Below are positions 1 to 11,368 of a DNA stretch of 64,000 bases, piece by piece. Position numbers and translations under genes: made by a program. The stretch lies in the NCBI GenBank assembly GCA_949361645.1, contig OX442422.1:7225534-7289533 (forward strand), written 5' to 3'. This stretch comes from Spongilla lacustris. Its lineage: Eukaryota > Porifera > Demospongiae > Spongillida > Spongillidae. Within the stretch, counting starts at the first letter, position 1. Each line of letters opens with the position of its first letter. The notes beneath the pieces are model-generated. The model searched no databases and had not been told where the DNA came from. It saw only the letters and a program-made list of their open reading frames with translations.

Positions 1-3000
1 AGTATTACTAGCAACATGTGCCACTCCCCCCCCCCCCCACCCCCCCGACTGAATCGGCCGAAAGCGGACAACACCCCTATAGTAATATTTGGTTGTCAAA
101 TGACGCCCCCTTACCCTATCCTGGCCCCACCCTTCCAGAAATGCTGGGGGCGCCCCTGGTAGTAATTAGGGGAGGAGTTGTAGTAGTAGCAGGGATAGCG
201 GTAGGTATTGGGAGGGGTAGGGGTAGTAGTAGGTATAAGGGGAGGAGTAGGGTGCATAAGGGTACATGTATGCAGGTATCTCGTCCGCCATTACACACAC
301 CTACATGTACCATTAGAGTATCAAGCTTCCCTATTTGGTTGTAAGAGGCATCACAAAAGAAAGGTTCTGTAATTTCGATTGCATCAACAGCACGAATATT
401 ATGTAGAAATTCACCTATTTTTTTTCTATGCATGCTCAGTGCCTTGTTAAGCAATGCACCGGCACTAACTTCACAAACAGCTGACCTTTTGTGCTAACCA
501 TGGGTGGGATTGCAAAAGGCATCATTAAGCCCATATAACAGTATGCTATTCCTTACAATAGCCTTTTTGAAGCTACCTTTATATTCCCTCAGTATGGTTT
601 TTTTGGTTCATACAGGGAAAAGCTGAAAGATACAGAAAATAAACACATGCAATGAAATTTACAATTACTCACAAAATCATGTACAATATGGGGTAATTGA
701 TAAACAGAAGCCATGTTAAAACTGTTAATTGACCTGGGCAGACCTTTTTTTATTGATGACAAAGCACAGTTTCCCAAGTACACAATGAATCTGACCTCTA
801 CTGCTATAGTTTACATAGGATAGCCCTAGCGTCTGCTTGTAACACACACTTGCGCTACTTTTTAAAAATAAGTTGTAGAGTCTTGTATAACCATACATCA
901 ATGTAAAGAATAGAAAGGTTTTTTTAAAATGATGCCACACGAACGTGTATGTATAGATCTACAGATGTACATGACATTTGTATACGTGGACAAGGTATGC
1001 GTGTGACCTCTCAGTCACGTGGATACACAAGGGTCAACTGGTGTACTAGTACATCTAACCCAAATACTTATTGTATCATGCACTCAGTCCAATTCGAACG
1101 TACCTATTGGGTTTGGTAGCTTTCCAAGCCGATTACCCTGCTGTAGCACTTTTCCAGCAGCATGTTCGGCTTCGGTCGACGGTCGTGCGTTCTTAGAATC
1201 GCATCCTTTTCGCAGAAGGAGAAGCGATGGAATCGTCCCGATGTTCTGCACTAGCTCTTCATGGCCGCTGAATTTTCATTGTATCATTGCCTCTTTAAAG
1301 TTAAGTTTAGGCTCGAGGTTCCGGTGATGCCCTCACCGGTTAGTTCTGGCTCGGGGTTCCGATGATATTTAGTAAATAGCCGCCTAAGCGCTAGTGCCCA
1401 AACCGGATACGTGCCACGATTTCACTAGGTGTAGTGCCCAGACCGTACACATTGGATTACATATATACATGTACAGCTACATGTACTGGAACAAAATATG
1501 AACAAGTTCTAATCGTTTTGAGTCCTGTCAGATACAGGATGCTTAAATATACGTCATTTGCTAACACAACCACCGATATATAAAATGTAGCCTCGATACA
1601 TTTTGACCACTGAAGCGAGAATGCCAATGAATTCTGAAGCTATTGGTGTGATTTTCATTTCTTAGAAGTGTTCCTATCTCGAGTTATGCGTGGTCAAGAA
1701 GAAGAAGAAGAAGAAGAACAACAACAACAACGAGAAATACGGTGGGACTGGGTACGAGTTACGACAAATGTTTTGTTCTCCACAACCACGCGGTTTTATG
1801 ACATCTAACAAACATGAAACTGCTCGTTTTTGACTGCTTGTTCGACGATGACAAAGAGCTAAGCGATCCGATGGATAGGAGTTCCGTTAAAAGCGGGTCC
1901 CGTTTTTTTAATGACATTCATAATCGGGGTCAAATCCTATATGAGAGTTACTAACGTAACTCTCGATCAGAAGTGTGCCGTTGTGTCGAATGATATACAT
2001 CAGGATCCATGTGCACAATTAATTGCTACTGACGTGTTTTGTAGTATGCTCTCAAACGTAGCTATTTAAGTATATGAAGATATACATGTACTGGGCATGC
2101 ATTAAACTACCTTTTATTGCTCATGCTACAATACATGCAACTGTGATTTAGGGATGCCAGCTATGTCCTAAAATTCTTCAGTCATCACTAGTTCCGGTGA
2201 GCGGAGCATAATTATTGATGCTTGGTTGTGAGTTATGAGTCTGCATGGATAGAGGTGTATAACTATCCTCTATATACACACACACTCCCATGTAGGCCTG
2301 TACACACGTGTGTAATCAGTTATTCAGTTCTCTACAACCTCCATCTACACACTCTTTACACTTCCCCTCTCTACACTCCCCTCTATGCACTGCAAGAGGA
2401 GTTGGCAGCCCCAACTCTTAGGGAGCCACTCATGCCTCACCCCCTCCAAACACTACTTATGGAACAATGGAGTTATCAGACTCCCCACACTGCCAGCAGG
2501 GGAGCCACCGGGGGTGGGGGTGGGTGGGTGGGTGGGTGGGTCGGTAGGGCAGAAGTTGGCTCTGGAACATGAACTGCAGGAGGTGGGCAACAAGGCCAGG
2601 ATGTTTGATTTTGATGGGCTCCAAATTTATCATTGTGAGGGGCAATCCCGACATCCAGTATGACAAATATTGGATATATTCAAAGCCCGCATGCACCCTC
2701 CTGTCCCGGCCATTTTGAGTTTTCCGTAGCCTGCCGTTATACATGTAGTATGTATTCCCACAGAATTGGTCTTAAGGCTCAGTGGCTTGAGCATGTTGGT
2801 ATAACTTCCTGTTTACTATACTGTATCTTAAGGTGAAGCACAGATGCAGTCAGATTAATAGTGATTGGGAGGCTGCCATTAAATACGAAACAGGATGTTT
2901 GTTCCTAGACTTCTGTGTCGAGGAATGCAGGCACTCAAAATGTTCTTCAGCAATGCGTATTTTTGATTTAGTATTGGAACGAAGTCCATCCCAAGTAGCT

Positions 3001-3235
3001 GGCTACTTTTCATTAATGCAGGCTTACTCATTTACATGCAGGACTTTCATTTTAGCATGAAGCATTCTCTGCCACTTCAGTTAAGTTGCGTTTAGTGACC
3101 TCGTTTTCCATTGCATAGTGAGCAAAACTGAAATAAAAACTATGTCCTCGAAGACTTCCCTATAATCCTTTCTTCCCCTCGTCCGGCCTCTTTACACATA
3201 CCGGCTGTAAAAATCAATCATCATCATCATCATTA
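1..3235. other. Mostly non-coding region upstream of the Ginger element
   Basis: Apart from the weak exon candidate at 311-490, this stretch holds low-complexity sequence: a C-run near 28-47, GTA-rich sequence at 170-260, a GAA/CAA microsatellite at 1690-1730, pyrimidine-rich CTCTACAC-type repeats at 2268-2395 and a GGGT run at 2510-2545. Two short frames, 1110-1290 and 2833-3060, look only vaguely protein-like and I cannot assign them. Confidence 0.5.
311..490 (-). CDS. Possible coding exon, unknown product
   Basis: The minus-strand frame is open and protein-like: it contains 'KKIGEFLHNIRAVDAIEIT' and 'FFCDASYNQIGKLDTLM'. It ends at a plausible GTACATG donor at about 310 and begins after a plausible AG acceptor near 490. 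I do not recognise the family. Beyond the donor the frame runs into low-complexity sequence, so the coding part is probably only this segment. No neighbouring exon was identified. Confidence 0.25.
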
Positions 3236-3323
3236 TGTTGGGCGCAAATTGTGAACTTGCGCAATTTATAAATTGCGCTGCGCAATTTGTGAATTAATAA
3301 TTTGCGCAACAATTTATAAATTG
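3236..3323 (+). repeat. Left terminal inverted repeat of Ginger-like element
   Basis: It starts TGTTGGGCGCAAATTGTGAA and pairs with 7133-7220 with only a few mismatches. It is built from internal palindromes of the type GCGCAATTTATAAATTGCGC. Further copies of the same motif continue to about 3400, outside the paired part, and may be extra transposase-binding sites. Confidence 0.9.
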
Positions 3324-3645
3324 TTGCGCAAATTGTGAATCGTCCTACTAACGGTCCGTTTATAAATTGCGCAACGGTAGTTAAGTTGCGCAATTTGTGA
3401 ATTGTATAGCTACCTTGTCTCATTTCAGTCTTGATAAATGGCATGACAGCGTACATGATATCATACATGTATACAAGGGGGGCAATATTAATTTCAGCAT
3501 GAAAAACACTTGTATGACTCATACTGCACCAGTTCATCCTTTGACACGCATGCTACATTTCCAGTCACAATTTGAATCTGTATGTTCACAGGACTTGTGA
3601 TACCACTCTTTGCATTTGGTACATTGGGCCATGTGTTTATCTGTT

Positions 3646-4594
3646 TCAGCTGGCATGCGACATGTACAGAATACATATGTACTCTGTTTTGGGCAACCCT
3701 GGCTTTATTGACTTTGATGGGAATGGTACAATCTGTTTTGTAGACAAGCATTCAAGAAAATGTGACCTTAACTTTGTTTGTTCATATTCACAACTAGCTG
3801 GGTTGTTGCCATATGCCAAATCAGTAGCAAATGCTATAGAGTAGACCCCACAGTCAGAAGCTCTGTCTTGAAATTGAACCTTATGGATTTTCAATGTTAT
3901 TCTTTGATTACCAGTGTGAAGCAAGGAAGCTATTTGTATTTTTGTGTCAGTAGATACAGAACTGTATACACTGTCGTAAATGTTGACACAATCAGATGAT
4001 ACATGTTCGACCGCAATCCAGTGATTTCCATCAACATGAAGTATTTGAATGAATGCTTTGTTAGTCACTGGGTAGGATAGATTCTGGCCTAATAAACAGT
4101 TGTACAATCCTGCCAAAGTGGGGAACTGGCTCTTAATCATTTTTAAAGCAGCATTTATGTGGATATCTCCTAACCATTTACCTTCTTTAATAGCTTTATC
4201 TAGTTTTTCAGCAGATGTAGTTGACAATGTAGCTTTCTTTGTATAAACCCTTCCACCTTTTGCTTCATTTTGGCTGGCCTTTATCTTAGTAGATTTTTCA
4301 ACTTTTACGACACTAGTTATTTCGCAGTCTGACTCCATTTGATTGGCACATGATTTGGATTTAGGGTGGCAATGACTGCTGCAATTAAATCCAGCGGCTC
4401 TACATGCACAATGCTTATATTTGTATCCTTTCTTGCAGGTACATTTCAATTTATCCCTTCCTGTCTGAGCAGCTTCTCTAAGTGTTATTGTAGGCAATTT
4501 GGAATGGTCCTTTATATATGAAAATGGTACAGACCCCTTGAATGGCATTAACTCGCCACTTGGATACCAGTTAGATAGGATACCATGTTCACTC
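3646..4594 (-). CDS. ULP1-like (C48) cysteine protease exon of the Ginger-like transposase
   Basis: The exon begins after a TTTTCAG acceptor in the phase left by the upstream exon. After the Cys-rich region it shows the full set of ULP1-family active-site landmarks: His in 'DGNHWIAVE', Asp in 'VNIYDSVY', Gln in 'KVQFQDR' and Cys in 'SDCGVYSIAFATD'. ULP1 proteases cleave SUMO-type conjugates. In transposons their role is unknown, and they may process the transposase or counter host SUMO-based silencing. All catalytic residues are present and the frame is open to the stop. Confidence 0.85.
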
Positions 4595-7094
4595 CTGAAA
4601 ATAAATACATCATAAATGCTATGTGAAGTGATAACATTTATAACACTGCACCCCATACACATCCAACCCAAAGTAGTAAATGCAGTTCGACTCTACCCAT
4701 TCCCAGAAAGTTAACTATATATACATGTATAACTTACTGTAGTTCATGTCTTACTTCTGCAACATAGCACAGCAAACGTGGCATATCAGTTGATGACCGT
4801 TCATTTGTTGGTACCCGCACTGTAACACTATCTCCAGCACAATAGGTATTGCACTGATGTCGTTTACACTTGGCATACTGGGTCTTCATCCTTTCGACAT
4901 TTTTGCGATACTCTTTATCAGCTGCCTCTCGTACGTTTACATGGCGATTGCTGGTAGTGAGAGCTGAATCAGTTGCCAGTGAAGGTTTACATGAGCTACT
5001 GGAATTTTTAAAAACAGGAGACACTGATGAATGAGAACGAGTTGATGGCTTAACAGGAGAGGTGACTGAATGAGTATAAGATGGTGACTGAACAGGCGAC
5101 ACTGATGAATGGGTATGGATTGTTGGTTTAACAGGAGAGGTGATTGAAGGACTGTGAGATGGTGACTGAACAGGCGACACTGATGAATGGGTATGGATTG
5201 TTGGTTTAACAGGAGAGGTGATTGAAGGACTGTGAGATGGTGACTGAACAGGCGACACTGATGAATGGGTATGGATTGTTGGTTTAACAGGAGAGGTGAT
5301 TGAAGGACTTTGAGATGGTGACTGAACAGGCAACACTGATGAATGGGTATGGATTGTTGGTTTAACAGGAGAGGTGATTGAAGGAGTGTGAGTTGGTGAC
5401 TGAACAGGAGACGCTGAAGTATGGGTTGGAGATTGAACTCTAAACACTGCCACAGAAGTATGACTGTTCACAGAGTTGCTAGACCTGTTCAGTGCTTTAG
5501 GGATCAATGATGCGTTTGGCAACAGGTGACTAGATGCATGATTTGGATTCTTTGAAGGAGATACATTTTCACTGACGTTGTCCACATCTAGAGAATATAT
5601 GAAAAAATATTCAGTATACACATTGTTTATTCCAATATTTAACCCTACACCTAGGGGGAGGGGGGGGGGGGGGTTGTTTAGCAATTATTGTCATCCATAG
5701 GGGTGTAAAATTGGAATAGCCCATTGTGCTTACCATTCACCAAATCAGCCACTTCTTCCTCCATAATACATGATCCCTTTCCTTTGGGAAGCTCTGCAAA
5801 TGGTGTTGTTCGGGGAGGCTGACCAAAAACCACTTCATATGGACTTTTCTTCAGGGTGCGGCATAGTTGTGTGTTTAGGTTATCTGAATGTGTAAGGAAA
5901 TGGTCAATATTAAATTTTCTTACAACCATTACTAACATACATTGAATTCGTGGCAACCAATCCGTCCATGGAACATTTCCTGTGCCTCCCCATTCCTTTT
6001 TCATAGCTTGAATCTGCATCTCCACACAGTGGTTACCCTTTTCCATCAATCCTTGCGACTGAGAATGGCGAGGACGTCCATTTATGATGACAACTTGACC
6101 TGGCCATAATGTCAATGTTTCTTTGACAATTTCATTGACAGATTCCCTGCCATTATCTGACTGCAGTATCTTAGGAAGCCCCAAATATGAGAACACTTTT
6201 GTAGCAAGACCAACAGCAACCTCCACTGCAGATTTCCTCATCAAAGGCCACATGACATGAAACTTGGACCAGTGATCCATGTAGTGTGCGATGTAGTTGT
6301 ATGAGTCGTCTGGCATATGCCTCATATCAATGAGGTCAATCTGCATAAGTATTCACATTATAAATTAAACAACCGTTATATATTACTATGTCTTACTTGG
6401 CAACGAGTCAGGAATCCAGATGCAAGTATTGCATGGCTTTAGCGGAGCAGTGCTGTTTTGAGGCTGCTTTAGCTGACAGATGGCACACGTGTTGCAAAAA
6501 TATTGGACAGCCTCCCTAGGTAGACATTCGTAGGATCTCAAATTGATTGATTGAATGACATGTTGATATACCAATTTAAAATGTTCAGGGATGCTTTACT
6601 TCATTTACAAGTGTTTTCTTATAGCCGACATGTCCGTTCTCCAATGAGTGTATGCGCTCCAAGATATCATAAAATTTCTCAACTGTGGCAACGACACGGT
6701 AGTTGCCAAACATGGTTGTGTCGTTTTCATTCTGCGGAGGGAAAAAAACGAAATGAACCAACCATCACATTTATGTACATGTAGGATACAAATGAATAAT
6801 AACGTGCGTGTGTATAGTATTCACCTTTGTTTTTGCTGGTAGACAGAGAACATCAGCCAATTCTAACTCAGGATAGCTAAGTAGCTTAAATTGTTTACTT
6901 CTGTTGACCCAGTGCTTAAATGATGCGGTGACGCTACCATCTTGTTCTCCTTTGATTGCTTGTCGTATCCTTTTCGCTTTCTCCTCGGTCACCGTTTTGC
7001 TAGTTCCTTTATCATAGTACCTCTCTTTACAAAACGTTTCAAACAACCTTTTGTGCTCTTCTTTTGACATCTGCATGACAACTTTCACAGACAA
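3646..7094 (-). CDS. Ginger/KRBA2-like transposase with ULP1 protease domain, probably frame-broken
   Basis: Five or six exons are visible: 7094-6825, 6731-about 6397, 6340-5734, 5587-4738 and 4594-3646 (stop at 3646). Domain order: an N-terminal charged region; an integrase HHCC finger (two His in 'RIHSLENGHVG', then 'CNTCAIC'); a DDE integrase core; a Ser/Pro/Thr repeat region; a Cys-rich segment ('CTCKKGYKYKHCACRAAGFNC'); and a ULP1-like protease. Junctions 3-4-5-6 agree in phase (1, then 2). Two defects are visible. Near 6587-6600 the HHCC exon needs a +1 shift to stay in the homologous frame. The junction between the exon ending at 6397 and the integrase exon is also out of phase. These could be inactivating mutations or sequence errors. 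The product would act in the nucleus to cut and paste the element. Confidence 0.8.
5040..5420 (-). repeat. 78-bp in-frame tandem repeat coding for Ser/Pro/Thr repeats
   Basis: About five copies of a 78-bp unit encode a 26-residue repeat of the form 'SPVQSPSHSPSITSPVKPTI'. It lies in the exon between integrase and protease. The unit length is a multiple of three, so copy-number change keeps the frame. It probably forms a flexible linker. Confidence 0.85.
5625..5722. mobile_element. Small MITE nested in an intron of the Ginger-like element
   Basis: The left end (TTTATTCCAATATTTAA) and right end (TTGGAATAGCCC) are inverted repeats flanked by ATT on both sides. The same ends occur on the larger element at 63606-63976. 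It contains a G-run. It occupies about two thirds of the 146-bp intron between the integrase exon and the Ser/Pro exon. Confidence 0.7.
5734..6340 (-). CDS. Integrase (DDE) exon of the Ginger-like transposase
   Basis: The catalytic triad is visible: Asp in 'IDLIDMRHMPD', Asp in 'SDNGRE', and Glu in 'GLMEKGN', with 37 residues between the last two. The block 'NGRPRHSQSQGLMEKGN' is the signature I recognise from KRBA2/SCAND3-type domesticated integrases. The acceptor TTATGCAG lies just before 6340 and the donor GTAAGC just after 5734. The exon is 607 bp long and moves from phase 0 to phase 1. The frame is uninterrupted, so this catalytic domain appears intact. Confidence 0.9.
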
Positions 7095-7132
7095 CTTTCA
7101 CACTTCGCCACGTGGAACTATGCATACAGGAT

Positions 7133-7220
7133 CAATTTATAAATTGTTGCGCAGATTATGAATTCATAAATTGCGCAGCGCAATTTATAAATTGCGCAAA
7201 TTCACAATTTGCGCCCAACA
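7133..7220 (-). repeat. Right terminal inverted repeat of Ginger-like element
   Basis: This is the reverse complement of 3236-3323 and ends ...TTGCGCCCAACA directly before the ATTA duplication. It contains the same palindromic AATTTATAAATT/GCGC modules. Confidence 0.9.
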
Positions 7221-7346
7221 ATTACATACATGTACATTGTGCACTTGGGTCTGGGTAAGTATTCATGTTATTTGATTCTGTGTTCATTAAAATAAAAACA
7301 TTATCATCATAATAATACAGTCACATCTCCTCTTACCCCTTCTATT

Positions 7347-7571
7347 TTGGCTGAGGCAAGTGTGAGGGTGGGTGCTGCCGCTGAAGCCGCAGAAAGGAAA
7401 AAGCACACAGCCAATGACCCGAAATGTGCTGAACTAGGCTGGGTGTGTGTGCCTCTAGCAGTAGAAACATACTGCAATTGGGGTGAGGAGGCAAGGAGAA
7501 TCTTTGCTCTACTGCCTGCACGGCGGAATTTTGGTACCGACTTGTCACTCCACGTAAACGGCACTGTTTAG
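7347..7571 (+). pseudogene. Fragment of a retrotransposon-like ORF, C-terminal module
   Basis: The frame carries 'KKHTANDPKCAELGWVCVPLAVETYCNWG'-type sequence (7407-7485). I recognise this from the C-terminal part of reverse-transcriptase-associated ORFs abundant in corals and sponges. No reverse transcriptase is left. The segment 7545-7700 just downstream is repeated in diverged form at 43975-44120, as expected of a dispersed repeat. Other fragments of the same module occur at 21590-21880 (minus) and 33344-33631 (plus). Confidence 0.55.
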
Positions 7572-7881
7572 CGAAGCTCACGTTATATGTGCATATCTGT
7601 CATGTTTGTACATGTGATGGATTATATGCGAGCTGGCGAGTAAAGGCAACGCTTCGTTACCATTTTAAAACGCTCGATCGAAATCCACGCCCACGAAGCC
7701 AATCCTACATAGGACCCACTACCGTGGGTCCTGATGTATATAGAAGTGATGTCAGGAATACATATTGTACACTTACAATTTCATTGGGTAGAAGACTAAC
7801 AAATATCCACACTAAAATCCCACTTATATAGTACATCTTGTTATTCCATAATCTATTGGTGTGCAGCTAACAATAGCTCAG

Positions 7882-8198
7882 TTATAGACATCTCTTAATT
7901 TCATCTGCCACACTGCACAGTTCAATCTCCGCTAGCACATCAACCAACGTCTGCCATGTCAACGGTTTTCTTCCAGTACCAGAGATCCACTTCTTGTAGA
8001 TAGCTCGTGTGATATTAACAGGATCACTCTGACACTGTTCCTTAAGAGAATCAACAATGTCACAATTATCATCCTCCAGAAGAAATGTTCCCAGTTTGAC
8101 ATAGCTAAGACTAGTCTTTTGGATGATATCAAGATTCTTTCTCATGCCCTCTACCAAGGTTGGAAAGCTCATCAACATTTTCAGTGTTGGCTTGGCAC
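7882..8198 (-). CDS. DEATH-domain terminal exon of the RIG-I-like gene
   Basis: The exon follows an ATATATAG acceptor and ends at TAA (7882-7884). Its pattern is that of a DEATH fold: 'YVKLGTFLLEDDNCDIVDSL', then 'AIYKKWISGTGRKPLTWQTL' (the W...TW..L signature), then 'VDVLAEIELCSVADEIKRCL'. It joins in frame to the linker exon through a GTTAGA donor at 8375, which is weaker than usual. If that junction is wrong, this would be a separate DEATH protein. Confidence 0.75.
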
Positions 8199-11100
8199 CT
8201 ATATATATATATAGGGAATATTTATGTAAAGCATGCGTACAGTAGTCACACATATGTACTGTGCCACTTTGGGCATCTTCCATGTTAGGAAGATAACAAC
8301 AGTTTGATATGCTTATTTGCATGTGTGCTGTTATCATCATTCAACTCAGTCATGCCAGCATTCAATAGCTCTAACCATTAAGTTTTACTGATGACTGATC
8401 CACAGATCCACAGCCACCAGATGATTGGTCACCAGAGGGTGACCTACTTTCTTCACATGGTTGACCCAAATGATTACCAGACATTTGGCATGTAAACTGA
8501 CCCACAACTGCACATTGTTGATTCTCAAAAGGTTGGCTCTCAGATGTCAGGCTTTCAGAATGTTCATTATTCCTTGAGAAACTCACATTTTTCAAAGACT
8601 CTGATACAGTCGTGCTTTGTGGCAGGGCAGCTTCTAATAAGGGTAAAGAATACATAATCCCGCTCAAACACCCCACCCCACGCATACTTTCTTAATTTAT
8701 TAGGCATACTGCATGCAACACTAAAATCATTAATAAACGAAGTCCAATGACAAAGGTCTAATGGCAGAGGTCAAATAAGGTCAAAAAAGGCCAAACGAGT
8801 TAATTTGCTTATGTTCTCATGCATGAGTCACATACATAGAGGTGTGTCAATTACACTACTCTTCTACTACAATGTAAGCATACATTAAGTTTACAAAATG
8901 AACATGTACCTTGGTCTCCTTGTTCCTCTGCCTCCTCTAATTCATCATATGGCAGCACCGTAAAAGGAGCCATCTTCCATTGTTTTAATGTTCGAGTCTC
9001 ATCGCCATATTTAAATGTAAATGACTCTGCCTTAAGTAAAGGCAATTCCTTGTTAATTGCTTTCCACCAGCCAATAGTTCCCCAGTCTGAACTGCACACC
9101 TTGCACTGCATCTTGTACAGTTTGCACATCCCTCCATAATTTCTCTTCTTTTCTGCTTCATCGTATTTTGGGTCCATCCTTTTGTACTTTTCACAGAAGT
9201 CTTTTTTCTGAACAACATAATGAGGTGCAGCCACATTGCCATATGTGCACACATCAGAACCTTTGCACACCTCTGTCTTACAATGCTTGCACAGCAGCTC
9301 CACCTTTGAAAGATCTGCCCATTCTCTCTTCTGCTCAGCCATTCTACTGTCATATCTCTTATGAAATTGTAATATTTTGTCCTGTTTCTTACGCATACAA
9401 TCAGCAAACATTTCTTTATTCTTGGAGAGGTCACATATATGCTCTGTTGCAACTTCTTCAATTCTTGTTCTCTCTTCTTGCTGGCTTTGCTGATATGACA
9501 TACTTGAACCTTGGGTAATTATGATGTACATATGACTGTCCTTGGCTCTAGCTCGACCCACAGTCTGACGATGGGCTATTTCATTAGATACATATAGGTA
9601 CCTAATGATGAAGTTGCAATCTGGCACATCAAGACCTTCTTCAAGCACAGGGGTTGAAACCAGTAGGTTAAATGTGCCATGTTTAAAAGCACCAATGACG
9701 TCTTGCTGGTCTTGCTTAGGCATTCCTCCTCTGGAAAAACTCACAATGCTTGCAACACGTACCAGTGACTTCAGCTTGTCAGAATTCCCAATCCACTTAC
9801 AAATAAAATTAGTGGCCTGAATAGTACGAACAAATACAATTCCTTTTGTTTCGGACTGTAGATACTGTGTATAAATTGTGCTTTCCAGCTGATGAAGTAG
9901 AGGATTTTCAACCATTTCTAATGATTCTATCTGCTTTTTTAATGTATTGAGCTTATTATTAAGAACTTCTTCCCTTTCAGTAACTGTATTTAGATCAAAA
10001 GTGTCTGCAAAGTTAATTACTTCTTTAGCACTTTCTGAATTAAAATCTATGTACACCATAAGTGCAGTATTATATTTCAGCAGATGACTTAGCACAGCTC
10101 TTCTGTCTCTCATTTCAGGTGAAGTGTTCAAATCTGTAACTTGTATTTCATTTTCAACCCATTTGTGGTACTGTTCAGTCTCTTTAGAATCAGGCGGTGA
10201 CTCCTGTATCATGCCTTCTAGTTCAACCATTACAGTTTTTAAAATGACTATAAATGGTTCGCTTGCACTTCTTGCATTGTGCATAACCAAATGACTTTCT
10301 GGATTGTTGACATACCGTGACAATTCTTCTCTGTTTCTTTCAACCTTTCTTACTCCATGTGTAGCATCCAGTTGAGCACAAATGCCAATCTGGTGCTCAA
10401 TAGCTCTATCAAGGGATGCAGACTTGCCTGTCCCAGCACCTAATGAGGCACTCATGCCTACAACTTGCGGCAATCTTCGTGATTGTGGAGTTGCCAACTT
10501 GTCTTTAAGGTACCTCAGCATTACGTGCACACCATCACTGTGACCAATCACATGATGGCACTCATCTATGATCATGAGGGTAAACCAATCAACATTTAGT
10601 TTTCCTTCACATATCTCATAGCGTAATTTTCCAATAGTGCACACTATGACATCAGTATGTGAAACTAGTGGATGTATATCTTTTTCGCTGTTACCAGTGA
10701 TGCTCTCAACCTGCATCTCATGTATGTATTGTTGTAGCCTTTGCTTGTGCTGCTCTGCAAGATGGTCTTTAGGAACAGTGAAGACCACCTTGCCAGAGGG
10801 ATTCTTCTGCAAGTGGTCAGATATTATCATGGCTGCAATAAGTGTCTTTCCCGCTCCAGTAGGTAGAGATATGATGCAATTGTTTCCTTCAATCCCATGC
10901 TGGGCTAACTCTGATTGGTAGGCACGAGGAGTTATATTGGGCTTTAGTGTGTACTTTACTGTAAGAGAATATAATAGTTACGATGGTGTTTATCCCTCCA
11001 GCCTGCTAGTTATATTGTTATACATGTTGGCATAGCCCTACCTATATTTTACACCGAATAGCAATTTATTCAACACTAAATTAAAGATAATGCCGTAGGT

Positions 11101-11357
11101 AGCAACATAATTGAAATCTGAGCCAGCGCAAATCACCCTCACACAAACATTCATGTACATGACATGCACACGCACACTGAGAAAGCTATGCAATGGATGA
11201 AATAGATTGCATGTACAGCAAGAGAGATTATGAGCAGTTGCCATGGGGAGAATCCCTCCCTCCCTCCCCTTCCCCCCAATAGTATCATATCCTCACCTTT
11301 AGTGACACTAGTTGCTTCATCTGAGGTGGGCTTTAACTTCTTGGCAGGTGGTGGCAT
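7882..11357 (-). CDS. RIG-I-like receptor helicase with C-terminal DEATH domain
   Basis: There are four exons: 11357-11297, 10958-8910, 8633-8376 and 8198-7882. All junction phases agree (1, 1, 1), giving 2685 bp or 894 aa. The N-terminus is short and basic ('PPPAKKLKP'), with no CARD. Landmarks: Q-motif-like 'PRAYQSELA', Walker A 'PTGAGKT' (about residues 53-59), DECH (about 152-155), motif III 'SAS', motif V 'STPVLEEGLDVPDCN' and motif VI 'QTVGRARAK' (about 485-493). A zinc-binding C-terminal regulatory domain follows, with 'CKHC' near 577 and 'CKVC' near 639. Residues 704-789 are a Ser/Gln-rich linker and 790-894 a DEATH domain. RIG-I-like receptors sense viral double-stranded or 5'-triphosphate RNA in the cytoplasm. 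Lack of CARDs recalls LGP2, while the C-terminal DEATH domain would give it its own signalling adaptor surface. The ATG at 11357 was chosen because it opens the first exon consistent with phase. An upstream exon cannot be excluded. Confidence 0.9.
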
Positions 11358-11368
11358 AGCTTCAGTAC

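Larger units (their letters stand above)
3236..7220 (-). mobile_element. Ginger/KRBA2-like DNA transposon, nearly complete
   Basis: A 3985-bp element is bounded by near-perfect 88-bp inverted repeats (3236-3323 and 7133-7220). The ends read TGTTGGGCGC...GCGCCCAACA and are flanked on both sides by the 4-bp duplication ATTA (3232-3235 and 7221-7224). The TGTNR/YNACA termini are those I associate with Ginger elements, whose integrase resembles that of LTR retrotransposons. One minus-strand multi-exon gene fills the inside and encodes an HHCC zinc-binding domain, a DDE integrase, a Ser/Pro repeat region and a ULP1-type cysteine protease. The well-matched ends suggest fairly recent mobility, although the transposase frame looks broken in two places. 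Confidence 0.9.

Noticed and set aside
6587..6600. A tiny intron joining the two parts of the transposase finger exon
   Set aside because: GTAAAG could be a donor, but no AG acceptor lies in the roughly 30 bp before the homologous frame resumes.
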